NCBI GenBank assembly: GCA_035301285.1
Contig: DATGUN010000105.1
Location: forward strand, 1-64,000
Reading direction: 5' to 3'
Length of the DNA stretch: 64,000 nt
From: DATGUN01 sp035301285
Lineage (GTDB): Bacteria; Bacillota; Bacilli; Bacillales; Amphibacillaceae
Shown: positions 18,060 through 27,560 of the stretch, one piece after another
How positions within the stretch are numbered: position 1 is the first letter of the stretch
How the letters are laid out: each line of letters opens with the position of its first letter
The notes under the pieces: model-generated
What the model was told of the DNA's origin: nothing
Seen by the model: the letters and a program-made list of their open reading frames with translations, nothing else
The model's database searches: none
Position numbers and translations under genes: made by a program

Positions 18060-18096
18060 AAAAAATTCCACTTACAGTTTTCACTATAAGCGGAAT
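18060..18096 (-). terminator. terminator of the acyl-CoA synthetase gene
   Basis: Minus-strand hairpin ATTCCGCTTATAGT - GAAA - ACTGTAAGTGGAAT (two G-T pairs, GAAA tetraloop) followed by TTTTT. It lies 14 bases after the stop codon. Confidence 0.8.
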
Positions 18097-18110
18097 CATT
18101 AAACATTCTT

Positions 18111-19682
18111 TCACTGTTTCATTTCACTTTGTCGTAACTCCACCCGTCGAATTTTTCCTGACATCGTTTTTGGCAAATCTTCGATAAATTCAATTTGTCG
18201 CGGATATTTATATGGAGCGGTCATATTCTTGACATGTTCCTGCAGCTCTTTTATCAAATCATCACTTTCGGCAATTTTCGGTTTTAATACGACAAATGCT
18301 TTAACGATTGTTCCGCGGATTTCATGCGGACTGGCGACAACGGCACATTCCTGAACAGATGGATGTTTTACAAGTGCGTCTTCTACCTCGAACGGGCCTA
18401 TCGTATATCCGGAACTGATGATGATATCATCACTGCGTCCTTCAAACCAGAAATAACCATCCTTATCTTTGGATGCCTGGTCCCCTGTTACATAAAATTC
18501 GCCGCGTCTTGACATGTCCGTTCGCTCAGGATCCTTATAATATTCCTTGAACAAGGCGGGTGAACCTATTTTCACAGCTATATCACCCAGTTCATTCACA
18601 CCTACAGGTTCACCATTTTCATCAATCACTTCTACATCATTTCCTGGGGTTGGCTTTCCCATCGAGCCCGGTTTTACTTCCATACCTTTCATGAACCCTA
18701 GCAGTAATGTATTTTCCGTTTGTCCATAACCATCCCTTACAGTCAAATCAAAATATTTTCGGAATGTGTCAATAACTTCGCGATTTAAAGGCTCTCCTGC
18801 CGAAACAGCACTATGCAAAGTGCTTAAATCATATGTGTGAAGATCCTCCGCTTTCGCCATCAGTCGATACTCTGTAGGTGTACAGCATAATGCATTGATT
18901 TTTTCGTCTTGTAATAATTGAAGATATTTTTTCGCATCGAACTTCCCGTGATAGATAAATCCGGTCGCTCCAACACCGAGCACCGATATGAATGGGCTCC
19001 ATATCCACTTCTGCCAACCTGGACCGGCTGTGGCCCACACTTTGTCTCCTTCACCGATGCTTAGCCAATTTCTTGCTGCCGTGTTCAAATGGGCATAACC
19101 CCATCCATGAGTATGTACAACACCTTTCGGGTTGCCGGTAGTACCCGAAGTATACGGTAAAAAGGCTATATCATCCCGTTTTGTATCGGCTGTTTTGAGA
19201 TCATCGGAAGCCTTTTTCTTCAATTCATCCAGATGCTGCCAACCTGGAACTGCCTCTCCGACGACAAATTTCTTCAATGAATCAAAGCAACTCATATTTT
19301 CAAATTCCCCAACATATGGATAATAACTTACAATAGCTTTAGCCTCACCATGTTGAATACGGTACTCAAGGTCTTTCGTCTTTAACATTTCCGAACCTGG
19401 TATAATAATGATGCCTGTTTTCAATGCTGCCAAATAAACTTCATAGACATCAATCAATCGAGGAATCATGATTAATATCTTGTCCCCTTTTTGAAGTCCA
19501 TTTTCCAAAAAAACGTTTCCAATTTGGTTAACACGTCTCATTAATGTGTCATACGTCACTTCTTTACGATTACCGGCATCATCCAGCCACACAAGTGCTT
19601 TTCGAGATGGATCTTCAGTAAAGCGCTCCACTTCCATGGAAAAATTATAGGTTTCCGGAGCAATCAAATCTTCTTTATCCAT
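18111..19682 (-). CDS. AMP-forming acyl-CoA synthetase (acetyl/medium-chain type)
   Basis: Activates a carboxylic acid with ATP and CoA, 523 residues. The motifs of the ANL superfamily are in place: P-loop YTSGTTGNPKGVVHTH, DGYGQTE, the hinge GYFWFEGRSDDII and the catalytic Lys in PKTMSGKIRR near the C-terminus. Similarity is highest to the acetyl/medium-chain branch (the YtcI/MACS type) by recall; the acid used is not fixed. The ATG follows GGAG, nine bases before. It stands alone between clpE and the intergenic repeats. Confidence 0.85.
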   Translation of the reverse strand: MDKEDLIAPETYNFSMEVERFTEDPSRKALVWLDDAGNRKEVTYDTLMRRVNQIGNVFLENGLQKGDKILIMIPRLIDVYEVYLAALKTGIIIIPGSEMLKTKDLEYRIQHGEAKAIVSYYPYVGEFENMSCFDSLKKFVVGEAVPGWQHLDELKKKASDDLKTADTKRDDIAFLPYTSGTTGNPKGVVHTHGWGYAHLNTAARNWLSIGEGDKVWATAGPGWQKWIWSPFISVLGVGATGFIYHGKFDAKKYLQLLQDEKINALCCTPTEYRLMAKAEDLHTYDLSTLHSAVSAGEPLNREVIDTFRKYFDLTVRDGYGQTENTLLLGFMKGMEVKPGSMGKPTPGNDVEVIDENGEPVGVNELGDIAVKIGSPALFKEYYKDPERTDMSRRGEFYVTGDQASKDKDGYFWFEGRSDDIIISSGYTIGPFEVEDALVKHPSVQECAVVASPHEIRGTIVKAFVVLKPKIAESDDLIKELQEHVKNMTAPYKYPRQIEFIEDLPKTMSGKIRRVELRQSEMKQ

Positions 19683-19828
19683 TCAATCATCTCCAATACT
19701 TATTTTAATATTAAGTATATCAAAAATTTAAGACAATTTGAATGATCGATTTGAAGTATATTCGTTTCGCAGGATAAAGCTCTTAGATAATAAAGTACTG
19801 AGGTACGCCGCATTCTCGAACGTTTAGG

Positions 19829-19947
19829 AATCGTCAAGGTATATTGCGGATTTACTGAAATCGTTGACGCAAATCGATTAATCGTCAAAAAAAGTAGTAG
19901 ATTCGCCAAATTCGTTGAGGCAATTCCGATAAACAATCGTGAAACGT
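19829..19947. repeat. degenerate tandem repeat, about 51-55 bases
   Basis: Three copies begin AATCGTCAA (19829), AATCGTCAA (19880) and AATCGTGAA (19935); the first two continue with related text ending CGTTGACGCAA or CGTTGAGGCAA. The third is only a start. The stretch 19683-20196 has no supported gene; reading frames through it come from the repeats and lack binding sites. Confidence 0.6.
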
Positions 19948-19975
19948 GGCAACCGTCAGATCGAACACCCCGCTG

Positions 19976-20086
19976 TGCATAGGAGACACAGCGAAGGTCT
20001 TTCCTGAGCGATGTCGATCTTGTGCTGTGATAAAGTGCAAAGGAGACACAGCGAAGGTCCTTCCTGAGCGATGTCGATCCTGTGCC
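19976..20086. repeat. two direct copies of a 46-base unit, 60-base period
   Basis: Positions 19981-20026 and 20041-20086 are identical except at two T/C positions (20000/20060 and 20020/20080). Each is preceded by GTGCA and ends in TGTGC. The first unit carries CACAGC and, downstream, GCTGTG, so it can fold into a hairpin. Function unknown; it could be an interspersed intergenic repeat of this genus. Confidence 0.85.
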
Positions 20087-20196
20087 CTTAAGCTATGATA
20101 AGACTTAAGCGGAGTATATATCCGTAGTACGTTCTGAGACACAACCAGCTATGCTCTTGATAAAACTTGTCCCAACACTTCTCGTTTCCCCTCGTA

Positions 20197-20997
20197 TTAA
20201 AAACCGTATAAGTGTTGTGGCACCATATCATCCATGACCATGTCATCTAAACTTTTGAATGTATACCCTTCTTTTTTCAAATCAGTAATAACGTGTGATA
20301 ATGCTTCTGCATTATCGGACGAAACAGTATGCAACAAAATGATTGCACCGGGGTGTATTTGATCCATGATTTGATCATAAGCATATTTCCAGCCACTTTG
20401 TTTGCCAGTATTCCAATCAATAAATGCCAAAGACCAGAAAATATGAATATAACCTAAATCAGCCGCCCATTCTAAAGAATCTTTATTAAACGTTCCTTTG
20501 GGTGGACGTAAGTATTTCATTTCTTTCTGATCGGATATTTTTCCCACTTCTTTTTCAAGGTCTTCCAATTCTTTTTGCATGGATGCGTTTGACAACACTG
20601 TCAGGTCCGGATGATGATAGGAGTGATTTCCGATGATATGACCTTCATCCACCATGCGTTTAACAAGGTCTGGTTCACTTTCAACATAATGTCCTGTCAC
20701 AAAGAACGTAGCGGGAACCTCCTTCTTTTTCAAGACATCCAAAACCTTACCTGTATAACCTTCCTCATACCCATTATCAAATGTTAAATAGAGTACTTTG
20801 TCACCGGATTTATCAGCATAGTAAGCATTATATTCCTGTAATATAGCTTCATATTTTCCAACATCCGGTATTTTATGTTGATCATTTTTTTTATAACCCC
20901 AACCAAAGGTATCCTTGGCAATAGCAACTTCTTGTCCAAAAGTGATTATAAGCAAGAAAAGGGCTACTGTACAACAGCTTTTAGCTATCAATTGCAT
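20197..20997 (-). CDS. pdaA: delta-lactam-biosynthetic de-N-acetylase PdaA
   Basis: Polysaccharide deacetylase needed to make muramic-delta-lactam in the spore cortex, which lets germination lytic enzymes recognise it. A signal sequence or anchor (about residues 2-22) is followed by the NodB-type domain with TFDNGYEEG (the PdaA form of the TFDDG motif), the metal motif GNHSYHHPDL, RPPKGTFN and HTVSSDN. The ATG at 20997 is chosen because GGGTGGG lies just before; the frame is open to 21033. A sigma-G-like promoter (21021-21051) is possible but weak. Next to yfkD, as in the B. subtilis yfj/yfk region. Confidence 0.92.
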   Translation of the reverse strand: MQLIAKSCCTVALFLLIITFGQEVAIAKDTFGWGYKKNDQHKIPDVGKYEAILQEYNAYYADKSGDKVLYLTFDNGYEEGYTGKVLDVLKKKEVPATFFVTGHYVESEPDLVKRMVDEGHIIGNHSYHHPDLTVLSNASMQKELEDLEKEVGKISDQKEMKYLRPPKGTFNKDSLEWAADLGYIHIFWSLAFIDWNTGKQSGWKYAYDQIMDQIHPGAIILLHTVSSDNAEALSHVITDLKKEGYTFKSLDDMVMDDMVPQHLYGF

Positions 20998-21063
20998 AAA
21001 CATCCCACCCGTTTTTCTCTTAAGATATCCCATTTCTTTGTTGCCTATTCACATATACGACAC

Positions 21064-21105
21064 AAAAAAAGATGTCATTGCAGTGTGGACTGCGACATCT
21101 TTTTT
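21064..21105. terminator. terminator between yfkD and pdaA
   Basis: AAAAAGATGTC and GACATCTTTTT form the outer stem, with an inner GCAGT / ACTGC stem. A- and T-rich arms allow use on either strand; it directly follows yfkD. Confidence 0.85.
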
Positions 21106-21117
21106 GGTTCATTTGCT

Positions 21118-21936
21118 TCACTTGAGTTGGAATGAAAATGAAACATGATCCTGGACGGGAATCCACGCACCGATTCCTTGTTTCGTTACATTTTTAATCT
21201 CTATCGACTTTTTGGTTCCTTTCAATTCGAAATAAACATCACCGAATACAACTTGCCCTTTTTCATTCACGGCTGGCATGTATGCCTTCAATTCACCAAC
21301 TTTTTTGATCGGGACATCATACGTATTTTCCTTTTTTGTGTCTTTCCCGATAACGGTTTGATAGGACAAAGGTAATTTTGTTTTATCTTTGGCTGTCAAC
21401 AGCATCATTTTACGTATGTTACCCGGATTTTTTATTTTATTCGTCAAGGCCCCGGTCACTTCTTTTTCCTCTTCTTGTAAGTAACTCATTTGTTTTGCGT
21501 CATCTCCACCAACATTATTGATTTCATTGGTGTTCACTGTTTGATATTCCCAGTTTACCGTTGTCTCCAACGATTTATAATGCAGTGGCCAGCGTCCAAG
21601 ATAAACCATACCCCTGTAACCAAAACCAATCGGTGAAGGTTTTATCGAACTTTCATTCAACATTTTGATTAATTCCGGATTTTGAATTTTAGTATCCGCA
21701 CCCTCAATCAACTTTTTCGTTGTTTTGCTCGGTTCTACGATTTCCTGATCCTCAGTGGAGTTTGGAAATGTATTTTCTTTGGATATTGACAAAACATGAC
21801 TGGGTACCTCGAAGTCATCCTGTTGTTCATCATCTTTCTTCTTCTCCTTCGCTAAAGAACTAAGGGGAAAAATAAAGACGAGAAAAAAAGCAATCAGAGC
21901 GATACAGTATATTCGTATATTTTTCAAATGACCCAT
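21118..21936 (-). CDS. yfkD: YfkD-like secreted protein
   Basis: Exported protein of unknown function, 272 residues. A signal sequence (hydrophobic residues 8-27, ending SSLA) is followed by a lysine- and acid-rich linker and a domain with the YfkD-family features: IGFGYRGMVYLGRWPL, VNWEYQTVNTNEINNVGG and the C-terminal GIGAWIPVQDHVSF. It lies just upstream of pdaA with a terminator between. The partner in B. subtilis is a stress-regulated gene in the same region; no enzymatic motif is visible. Confidence 0.82.
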   Translation of the reverse strand: MGHLKNIRIYCIALIAFFLVFIFPLSSLAKEKKKDDEQQDDFEVPSHVLSISKENTFPNSTEDQEIVEPSKTTKKLIEGADTKIQNPELIKMLNESSIKPSPIGFGYRGMVYLGRWPLHYKSLETTVNWEYQTVNTNEINNVGGDDAKQMSYLQEEEKEVTGALTNKIKNPGNIRKMMLLTAKDKTKLPLSYQTVIGKDTKKENTYDVPIKKVGELKAYMPAVNEKGQVVFGDVYFELKGTKKSIEIKNVTKQGIGAWIPVQDHVSFSFQLK

Positions 21937-22015
21937 TCCTTCCTTTTTCTCTATCTTTTTCCCGGAAGATGGATCTTATGCATGTTTTTTTACTTATTTA
22001 TTAACCCCTGCTGTA

Positions 22016-22408
22016 TCATTCACTAAGCTGGATAACTTCAATTGTTTCTGAAATATTAATGCTATCTTCAACAGACCGGACCATGGAACAGTTTTTACGT
22101 GCCAGGGCAAGATTCTTTTCCATCTTCCCTTGGTCGATATGTTTGCCTTTAACAACATAGTGTAGCTTGATATCTTCAATACGATTTGCTGCATCCGGAT
22201 TTCGTGTAACATCAGCTGTTATGTGTAAGTCAGCGATTTCGATACGCTGTTTGGTCAAAATTTTACGAAAAACAGAGGCACTGCAGCCTGCGATTGAAGC
22301 CACCATCAATTGAAACGGTCTGAACCCTTTTGTATCATCAGGCGAGATATCCAACTCCCCGAAGCCTACCTTTGTTCGTACACCATTTTCCTTCATGTGA
22401 AATTCCAT
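22016..22408 (-). CDS. OsmC-family peroxidase-like protein
   Basis: OsmC/Ohr-fold protein, 130 residues, the normal length. The two conserved cysteines are present (in AGCSASVFRK and ARKNCSMVRSV); in OsmC proteins the pair reduces organic hydroperoxides. GFRPFQLMVASIAGC is the family's central helix. The ATG at 22408 (MEFHM) is chosen because AAGGAG lies upstream at good distance. Substrate range and stress control are not visible in the sequence. Confidence 0.85.
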   Translation of the reverse strand: MEFHMKENGVRTKVGFGELDISPDDTKGFRPFQLMVASIAGCSASVFRKILTKQRIEIADLHITADVTRNPDAANRIEDIKLHYVVKGKHIDQGKMEKNLALARKNCSMVRSVEDSINISETIEVIQLSE

Positions 22409-22550
22409 TGTAAGCACTCCTTTTACAATATACTATACCCTTTATATTAATACCTTCATCCATTAGAATAAATTTATTTGCCTATGATTGACCTTTACAC
22501 AAAAAAGAATTAAATTAGGTAGAGATTTGTATTGTAAGGGGGCAGACAAC

Positions 22551-23717
22551 ATGGTTGGTTCTAAAAATCGTTTTCGTATTCTCATAGCGCTTGTGGCGAT
22601 ATCCGGGTTTTCACAGGGTATGCTGCTCCCGCTTCTGGCAATTATCCTCGAGAAGAACGGTGTTTCTTCATCTGTAAATGGCTTGCATGCTACAGGATTA
22701 TATATTGGCGTATTGATTGCCTCACCATTTATGGAAAAACCGATGAAAAAATTTGGTTTTAAACCGATGATTGTTATCGGAGGAATGCTTGTTTTCATTT
22801 CCATGGCTTTATTTCCATTTTGGGAGGCGCTTTGGTTTTGGTTTGTGCTGCGTGTAGCAATCGGAATTGGTGACAACATGCTCCATTTCGGAACACAGAC
22901 TTGGATAACAACAACCGTAAGTAAAGAGACACGTGGAAAGAGCATCGCTTATTACGGTGTATCGTTCGGGCTTGGATTTTCAATCGGGCCGTTGATGACA
23001 AGGTTGCTGACCATTCATGAAGCAGCACCTTTTTTACTGTCCGCTCTATTAAGTATGCTTGTATGGGCGACTATGTTTTTTGTGCGTAACAGTTGGCCGG
23101 AGGAATCGATGGATGTTTCAACGCAGACAAGCTCGGTCAAACGGTTATTGACAACGGGTAGAATAGCTTGGGTTGCCTTACTTCCCGGGTTTGGATACGG
23201 GTTTTTGGAAGCAACATTACACGGGATTTTTCCTGTATACGGGTTAAGGATCGGTCATGATGTCGATATCCTATCGCTTATCATTCCTTGTTTTGCATTC
23301 GGCAGCATCCTGTCGCAAATCCCACTTGGAATTATCAGTGATAAAATCGGTCGTCGAAAAATCTTGTTAATTGTCCTTACATCAGGTATCATCAGCTTTT
23401 TATTCGCGGCTCTATTGGAGACATCCGTCATTGCATTATTTGTTACGTTCACATTGGCGGGTATTTTTGTCGGTTCTTTATATTCGCTCGGCATTTCCTA
23501 TATGACAGACTTGCTGCCAACACCGCTTCTTCCAGCTGGAAACTTGTTGGTTGCGATCACATTCAGCATCGGCAGTATCAGCGGGCCTTTTATCGGGGGG
23601 ATGTTCATTGAAATGTTCCCGGGCGTTTCTTTCTTTTACATTATCGTTTGTATCTTGACCATCATTTTCATAGCGACATTCCTGCAAAATCGGCATCCAA
23701 AAAAGATGGCCTCGTGA
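22551..23717 (+). CDS. MFS transporter (YfkF-like)
   Basis: Major facilitator superfamily membrane carrier, 388 residues, about twelve transmembrane helices. The loop-2/3 motif is represented by GLHATGLYIGVLIASPFMEKP and the second-half equivalent by GIISDKIGRRK, which is typical of drug or metabolite antiporters. The ATG at 22551 (MVGSKN) follows AAGGGGG by eight bases, so the longer open frame is rejected. Substrate unknown; a similar gene lies in the B. subtilis yfk region. Confidence 0.88.
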   Translation: MVGSKNRFRILIALVAISGFSQGMLLPLLAIILEKNGVSSSVNGLHATGLYIGVLIASPFMEKPMKKFGFKPMIVIGGMLVFISMALFPFWEALWFWFVLRVAIGIGDNMLHFGTQTWITTTVSKETRGKSIAYYGVSFGLGFSIGPLMTRLLTIHEAAPFLLSALLSMLVWATMFFVRNSWPEESMDVSTQTSSVKRLLTTGRIAWVALLPGFGYGFLEATLHGIFPVYGLRIGHDVDILSLIIPCFAFGSILSQIPLGIISDKIGRRKILLIVLTSGIISFLFAALLETSVIALFVTFTLAGIFVGSLYSLGISYMTDLLPTPLLPAGNLLVAITFSIGSISGPFIGGMFIEMFPGVSFFYIIVCILTIIFIATFLQNRHPKKMAS

Positions 23718-23742
23718 CGTATGACGTCCGGCCATCTTTTTT
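23699..23742. terminator. bidirectional terminator overlapping the end of the MFS gene
   Basis: AAAAAAGATGGCC (23699-23711) pairs with GGCCATCTTTTTT (23730-23742); a small GACGT / ACGTC stem lies in the loop. The MFS stop codon (23715-23717) is inside the loop. Confidence 0.88.
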
Positions 23743-23770
23743 ATCAAGTGTTATTCCGCTTCTTGATCGA

Positions 23771-24280
23771 TCAGTCTTCAAATTCATCCTTATAATCATC
23801 GTCTTCTTCTTTCAACTCATCTTGAAAATCTTCCACGTCTTGCATATCACTTTCCACTTCTTTTGTTTTTTCCTCGATGTCTTCACTGTACTCCATCAAA
23901 GCTTCCTCATCGGTCAAATCGGGAATATCAACCATTGTTTCAATCATGTCGAATGCACCGGTAACGGCTTTTTTCGACATGTCATAATACTCGACTGCTT
24001 TATCTTTTTTCGGCTTGTCGATTTTATCCATTTCAGACTTTTTATCACTGATATAATCACTAAGCTCTGATTTTTGGTCTTCAAATTCCGATTCATCCAT
24101 GGCACCGTTCAAATATTGCATGAACATATCTTCTGTATCTTCCATTTCGTCCTCTACATCTTCCATCAAATCACGGAATTCCCCATGTAAACTTATGATT
24201 TCATCTTTTTCTGATTCACCGCAAGCACTTAAAAATAATGCCATCATACCAACAATCATCAGTAATCCAAATTTTTTCAT
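23771..24280 (-). CDS. acidic coiled-coil lipoprotein
   Basis: Surface lipoprotein of unknown function, 169 residues. The lipobox LSAC puts the lipidated Cys at residue 20 after a hydrophobic signal. The rest is extremely rich in Glu and Asp and predicted helical (EFRDLMEDVEDEMEDTEDM and similar), with no catalytic motif. The charge is typical of surface proteins of halophiles. It converges on the MFS gene with a shared terminator. General likeness to cell-wall-binding lipoproteins such as YkyA is only in layout. Confidence 0.78.
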   Translation of the reverse strand: MKKFGLLMIVGMMALFLSACGESEKDEIISLHGEFRDLMEDVEDEMEDTEDMFMQYLNGAMDESEFEDQKSELSDYISDKKSEMDKIDKPKKDKAVEYYDMSKKAVTGAFDMIETMVDIPDLTDEEALMEYSEDIEEKTKEVESDMQDVEDFQDELKEEDDDYKDEFED

Positions 24281-24465
24281 ATTCGTCTTTTCTCTCCTTA
24301 TCGTTAATAAAAGCCATTCTTCCTATATCCATGAAGGATAGGTCTGAACCCAAAATCTATCAAGCTCACAATGATATAATCAGAGACTTTCCTTCCCATC
24401 ATCTGTTTTACCGATAGATTTTCACCTATAGAACCTGTAGCCTCCCAACCAACGGTCATCTACCA

Positions 24466-25305
24466 TTATTCTTTCTTTGCATCGAGTTTATATTGAATGA
24501 TGCATGCGTTTAAAACACCGCCGGAAATGATGATAATCCCTGATATATAAAACCAGATCATCAGAACGATAACCGTTCCAAGGCTTCCGTATGTCGCTGA
24601 GTAATCCCCGATCGAACTCACATAATAGGAAAATGCCAAGGAAACGAGCTGCCAGCAAACTGTTGCAAACACCGATCCCCAAATGACATGTTTGAAATAA
24701 ATACGCGTATTCGGTGCAAGTTTATACAGTGTGATAAACACAATGAAAAAAACGACTGAAGATATAATCCATCGCAATGCACCCCAGACAGCGATAAATT
24801 TATCGGACAACCCAAAAAAGGAAAAGATATAAATCCCGATCATTTTCCCGAAAATAGGAAGTAAAAAAGCCATAAAAATAACAATGACCATCGCTATCGT
24901 CAATAGAATCGCAATGAGACGTCCTACAACGAATGAGCGATCTTCTTCAACCTCATATGCCCGGTTGAATGCTTTCATGATGGCTTTGACGCCATTTGAA
25001 GCAGACCAGATGGTACCGATAATACCAATGGAAAGCAATCCACCATTTTGACTATTCACCAAATCATTGATGTTACTCTTGATGAGTTCCGATATATCAG
25101 ACGGAGCATATAATTCGATGTATCCAAGCAAACTCTCCACTGTCTGTTCCCCAATTGGCAGGTAGCCGATCAGTGTTACTAAAAACAATAAAAAAGGGAA
25201 TAAAGAAAGCAGGAAAAAATATGCAAGTTGTGCTGATAAACCAACAACATCATCTTTTGAGATACGTTTTATCCAATCTTTGCCAAAATCAATCACATTC
25301 TGCAC
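24466..25305 (-). CDS. yfkH: YihY/BrkB-family membrane protein (YfkH)
   Basis: Integral membrane protein of the YihY/BrkB family, 279 residues with about six transmembrane segments. Family traits are visible: LSAQLAYFFLLSLFPFLLFL near the N-terminus, SNGVKAIMKAFNRAYEVEE in the middle and YGSLGTVIVLMIWFYISGIIII at the end. Function is unsettled; the name ribonuclease BN for the family came from a misassignment. The counterpart in B. subtilis is yfkH. Confidence 0.88.
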   Translation of the reverse strand: MQNVIDFGKDWIKRISKDDVVGLSAQLAYFFLLSLFPFLLFLVTLIGYLPIGEQTVESLLGYIELYAPSDISELIKSNINDLVNSQNGGLLSIGIIGTIWSASNGVKAIMKAFNRAYEVEEDRSFVVGRLIAILLTIAMVIVIFMAFLLPIFGKMIGIYIFSFFGLSDKFIAVWGALRWIISSVVFFIVFITLYKLAPNTRIYFKHVIWGSVFATVCWQLVSLAFSYYVSSIGDYSATYGSLGTVIVLMIWFYISGIIIISGGVLNACIIQYKLDAKKE

Positions 25306-25457
25306 AAATAGTCCCCTTTCTTGGCTGCTTGTCGTCGAATATCAACGTTCTATTCTACTCGTTCGTGATGAGGCAAAATGACCTATGAAGGCTACAAATA
25401 ACTAACATTATACAAGTTTTGGAACTCATTAGGAATAGGAAATAATACCTATTTTAG

Positions 25458-25742
25458 TTATTTTTTGCGCTTATTTGAAAGTCTGTCCAAAGTGCTTTCA
25501 ACTTGCTCCAATGCATTAATCGCATTATCTGCCCCGTTTTGTACAGCGTCGTTATATTGATTGAATTTTATTTTAGCGCTTTCGATGACATCTGAAGGAT
25601 TTTGAATCACATCTTTGGTTTTATCAGTCACATCTTGTATTTTTCTTTTTGTATATGTGCGAGTCGAACGATCGGTTAACGTCATTAAACCACCGATCAA
25701 AGCCCCGACAACCATGCCGGTCATTAATTTGTTTTTACCCAT
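25458..25742 (-). CDS. YtxH-domain small protein
   Basis: Small stress-type protein of 94 residues: a glycine-rich hydrophobic N-terminus (MVVGALIGGLMTL) followed by a lysine-rich amphipathic helical tail with KDVIQNPSDVIESAKIK. This is the layout of YtxH/YhaH proteins, which in B. subtilis are general stress proteins. No sigma-B promoter was recognised upstream. AGGAG precedes the ATG. Confidence 0.75.
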   Translation of the reverse strand: MGKNKLMTGMVVGALIGGLMTLTDRSTRTYTKRKIQDVTDKTKDVIQNPSDVIESAKIKFNQYNDAVQNGADNAINALEQVESTLDRLSNKRKK

Positions 25743-25869
25743 TCTAACCTCTCCTTTTTAGAGCAAATATTTTAAATAGCTATAAGATTCCATATTAAAT
25801 AGTAGCTGAATATACCTGTTCATGACAAGTCATTCAGACAAAATAAAGGGCGGTATCGAAAAAACCATG

Positions 25870-26535
25870 CTATGATATCGCTTGAATGCATTCCGGGTCA
25901 TTGTTTTTCGCGGCATTAACACGTGTTGAAACATTATAGGCACATAACGGTTCCATATCAATTTCTTGCAACAACGCCTGCATCTCACTTGGGCGTTCTT
26001 CCTGAGGTGAAATCCATTGATCTTCCTTCTCCTTTGGCAAAATGATTGGCATCCTATGGTGGATGGTCTGCATGAAATGATTCGCATCTTTTGTTAAAAT
26101 CGTACAGGTGAAAATGTTCTTTCCATCCTGTGACCATTTATCCCACAATCCGGCGAATGCAAACAATGACCTTTCTTCTGGCTGAATTCTTTTGGGCTGT
26201 TTGTCTGTAGCCGTTTTTTGCCATTCATAAAAACTATCGGCAACAATCAAACATCTCTTTCTGGCCATTAAATGACGGAAACTTGGTTTGACATGAGCTG
26301 TTTCACTTCGAGCATTAATCATTTTGTAGCCGATTTTTTCATCTTTTGACCATGACGGTACAAGTCCCCATTTCAGATATCCGGCACGCTTCTTTTTCCC
26401 GTCATGGATGATAGCCAAAACGCGTTGGCCAGGAGCGACATTATAGCTCGGTTCATATTCCGAAATAGGTTCACTTAATCCAAATGCACGCAAAATATCA
26501 ACTTCCTCGGCCAGCAATGTGTAACGACCACACAT
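25870..26535 (-). CDS. SRAP-family abasic-site-binding protein (YedK/HMCES)
   Basis: Covalently caps abasic sites in single-stranded DNA and so protects them. The mature protein must begin with Cys2, which forms the thiazolidine crosslink: the chosen start gives MCGRYTL, with AGGAGGG six bases before the ATG at 26535. Other active-site elements are NARSET, the Glu in ADSFYEWQ and the His pair in IHHRMP. Length is 221 residues, the usual size. It is 29 bases downstream of glsA and probably in the same transcript. Confidence 0.92.
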   Translation of the reverse strand: MCGRYTLLAEEVDILRAFGLSEPISEYEPSYNVAPGQRVLAIIHDGKKKRAGYLKWGLVPSWSKDEKIGYKMINARSETAHVKPSFRHLMARKRCLIVADSFYEWQKTATDKQPKRIQPEERSLFAFAGLWDKWSQDGKNIFTCTILTKDANHFMQTIHHRMPIILPKEKEDQWISPQEERPSEMQALLQEIDMEPLCAYNVSTRVNAAKNNDPECIQAIS

Positions 26536-26564
26536 AATATCCCTCCTAAGACAGGTTCTGGACC

Positions 26565-27560
26565 TCAAAAAATACTGAAATCCCATTGACTGGCAATATG
26601 TCGCAACAGACGGATGCCCGCCATACTATTACCTTTGTCGTCTAATGCTGGACTGTATACACCAATTCCGCACCCATCTAAAAACGGTAATTTTTCGTCA
26701 CGTACACGTGGGGGAACAACAGCGACAATTCCACCGGATACCCCACTTTTTGCAGGAATACCGACATATGTCGCAAACTTTCCTGAGGCATCATACATTC
26801 CGCATGTCAACATGAGCACTTTCGCAATCCGTGCGACTTGTCGTGGAATAATCTCTTCTTCCGTTTCAATATCCAGTCCATCATTGGCCAAAATCATGCC
26901 TATCCGTGCAAGGTCATCTGTTGTGATTTCGATTGAACATTGCTTGAAATAGGTTTCCAATGTGATATTCATGTCCGACTCCAAAAATCCCGTTTCTAAT
27001 AAGTAATAACCGATAGCCCTGTTACGCATCGATGAATCACGTTCTGACTCATAAACTTCTATGTTCAATTCCGGACGGTGACCGAGCATATCCTCCAGCA
27101 ATTGGAAAATGGGTTCCAACTTTTCATCTGACGTTTTTCCTTCCAAAATTGAAGTCACTGTAATTGCTCCCGCGTTTATCAATGGATTGAACGGCTTTTG
27201 AACCTGCTTCATCTCCAAATGCATGATAGAATTAAACGCCTCACCCGTTGGTTCTACGTCTACCCTGTCAAGCATATACGAAACGCCCCGTGTCATACAT
27301 GCGACAATAAAGCTCAGTACTTTTGAAACACTTTGAATCGTAAAAGATTGATTCACATCGCCCGAGCGAAGGGTAATCCCATTTTTCCCCATAATGGTAA
27401 TCCCTAATGCATCTTTTTTAACATTCAAAAGTTCTGGTATATACGATGCCACTTCACCCTCAGCAGCATGTTTCCGGTAAAACGATACCCAATCATCGAC
27501 ATAGGTCTGTAACCAATCCCGTGTTTCTTCCGTGCTCCAATTCACGACACCTTGCACCAT
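26565..27560 (-). CDS. glsA: glutaminase
   Basis: Hydrolyses glutamine to glutamate and ammonia. The 331-residue protein is of the serine beta-lactamase-like glutaminase family: the SxxK catalytic motif is SVSK (in FTIQSVSKVLSFI), with NAGAI, NRAIGYYLLE, the YFKQCSI block and SGVSGGI also conserved. The ATG at 27560 follows GGGGTG; the frame is open to 27578. It fits a strain equipped to use amino acids, like the Lys and Trp genes further on. Followed closely by the SRAP gene. Confidence 0.92.
   Translation of the reverse strand: MVQGVVNWSTEETRDWLQTYVDDWVSFYRKHAAEGEVASYIPELLNVKKDALGITIMGKNGITLRSGDVNQSFTIQSVSKVLSFIVACMTRGVSYMLDRVDVEPTGEAFNSIMHLEMKQVQKPFNPLINAGAITVTSILEGKTSDEKLEPIFQLLEDMLGHRPELNIEVYESERDSSMRNRAIGYYLLETGFLESDMNITLETYFKQCSIEITTDDLARIGMILANDGLDIETEEEIIPRQVARIAKVLMLTCGMYDASGKFATYVGIPAKSGVSGGIVAVVPPRVRDEKLPFLDGCGIGVYSPALDDKGNSMAGIRLLRHIASQWDFSIF

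Noticed and set aside
19700..20142. Minus-strand reading frames of 78 and 85 codons
   Set aside because: They lie in the tandem repeats, lack ribosome binding sites and have repeat-derived sequence.
21021..21051. Sigma-G-like promoter (TGAATA, 18 bases, TATCTTA) before pdaA
   Set aside because: Family knowledge makes it plausible, but the -10 fits only about half of the consensus positions.
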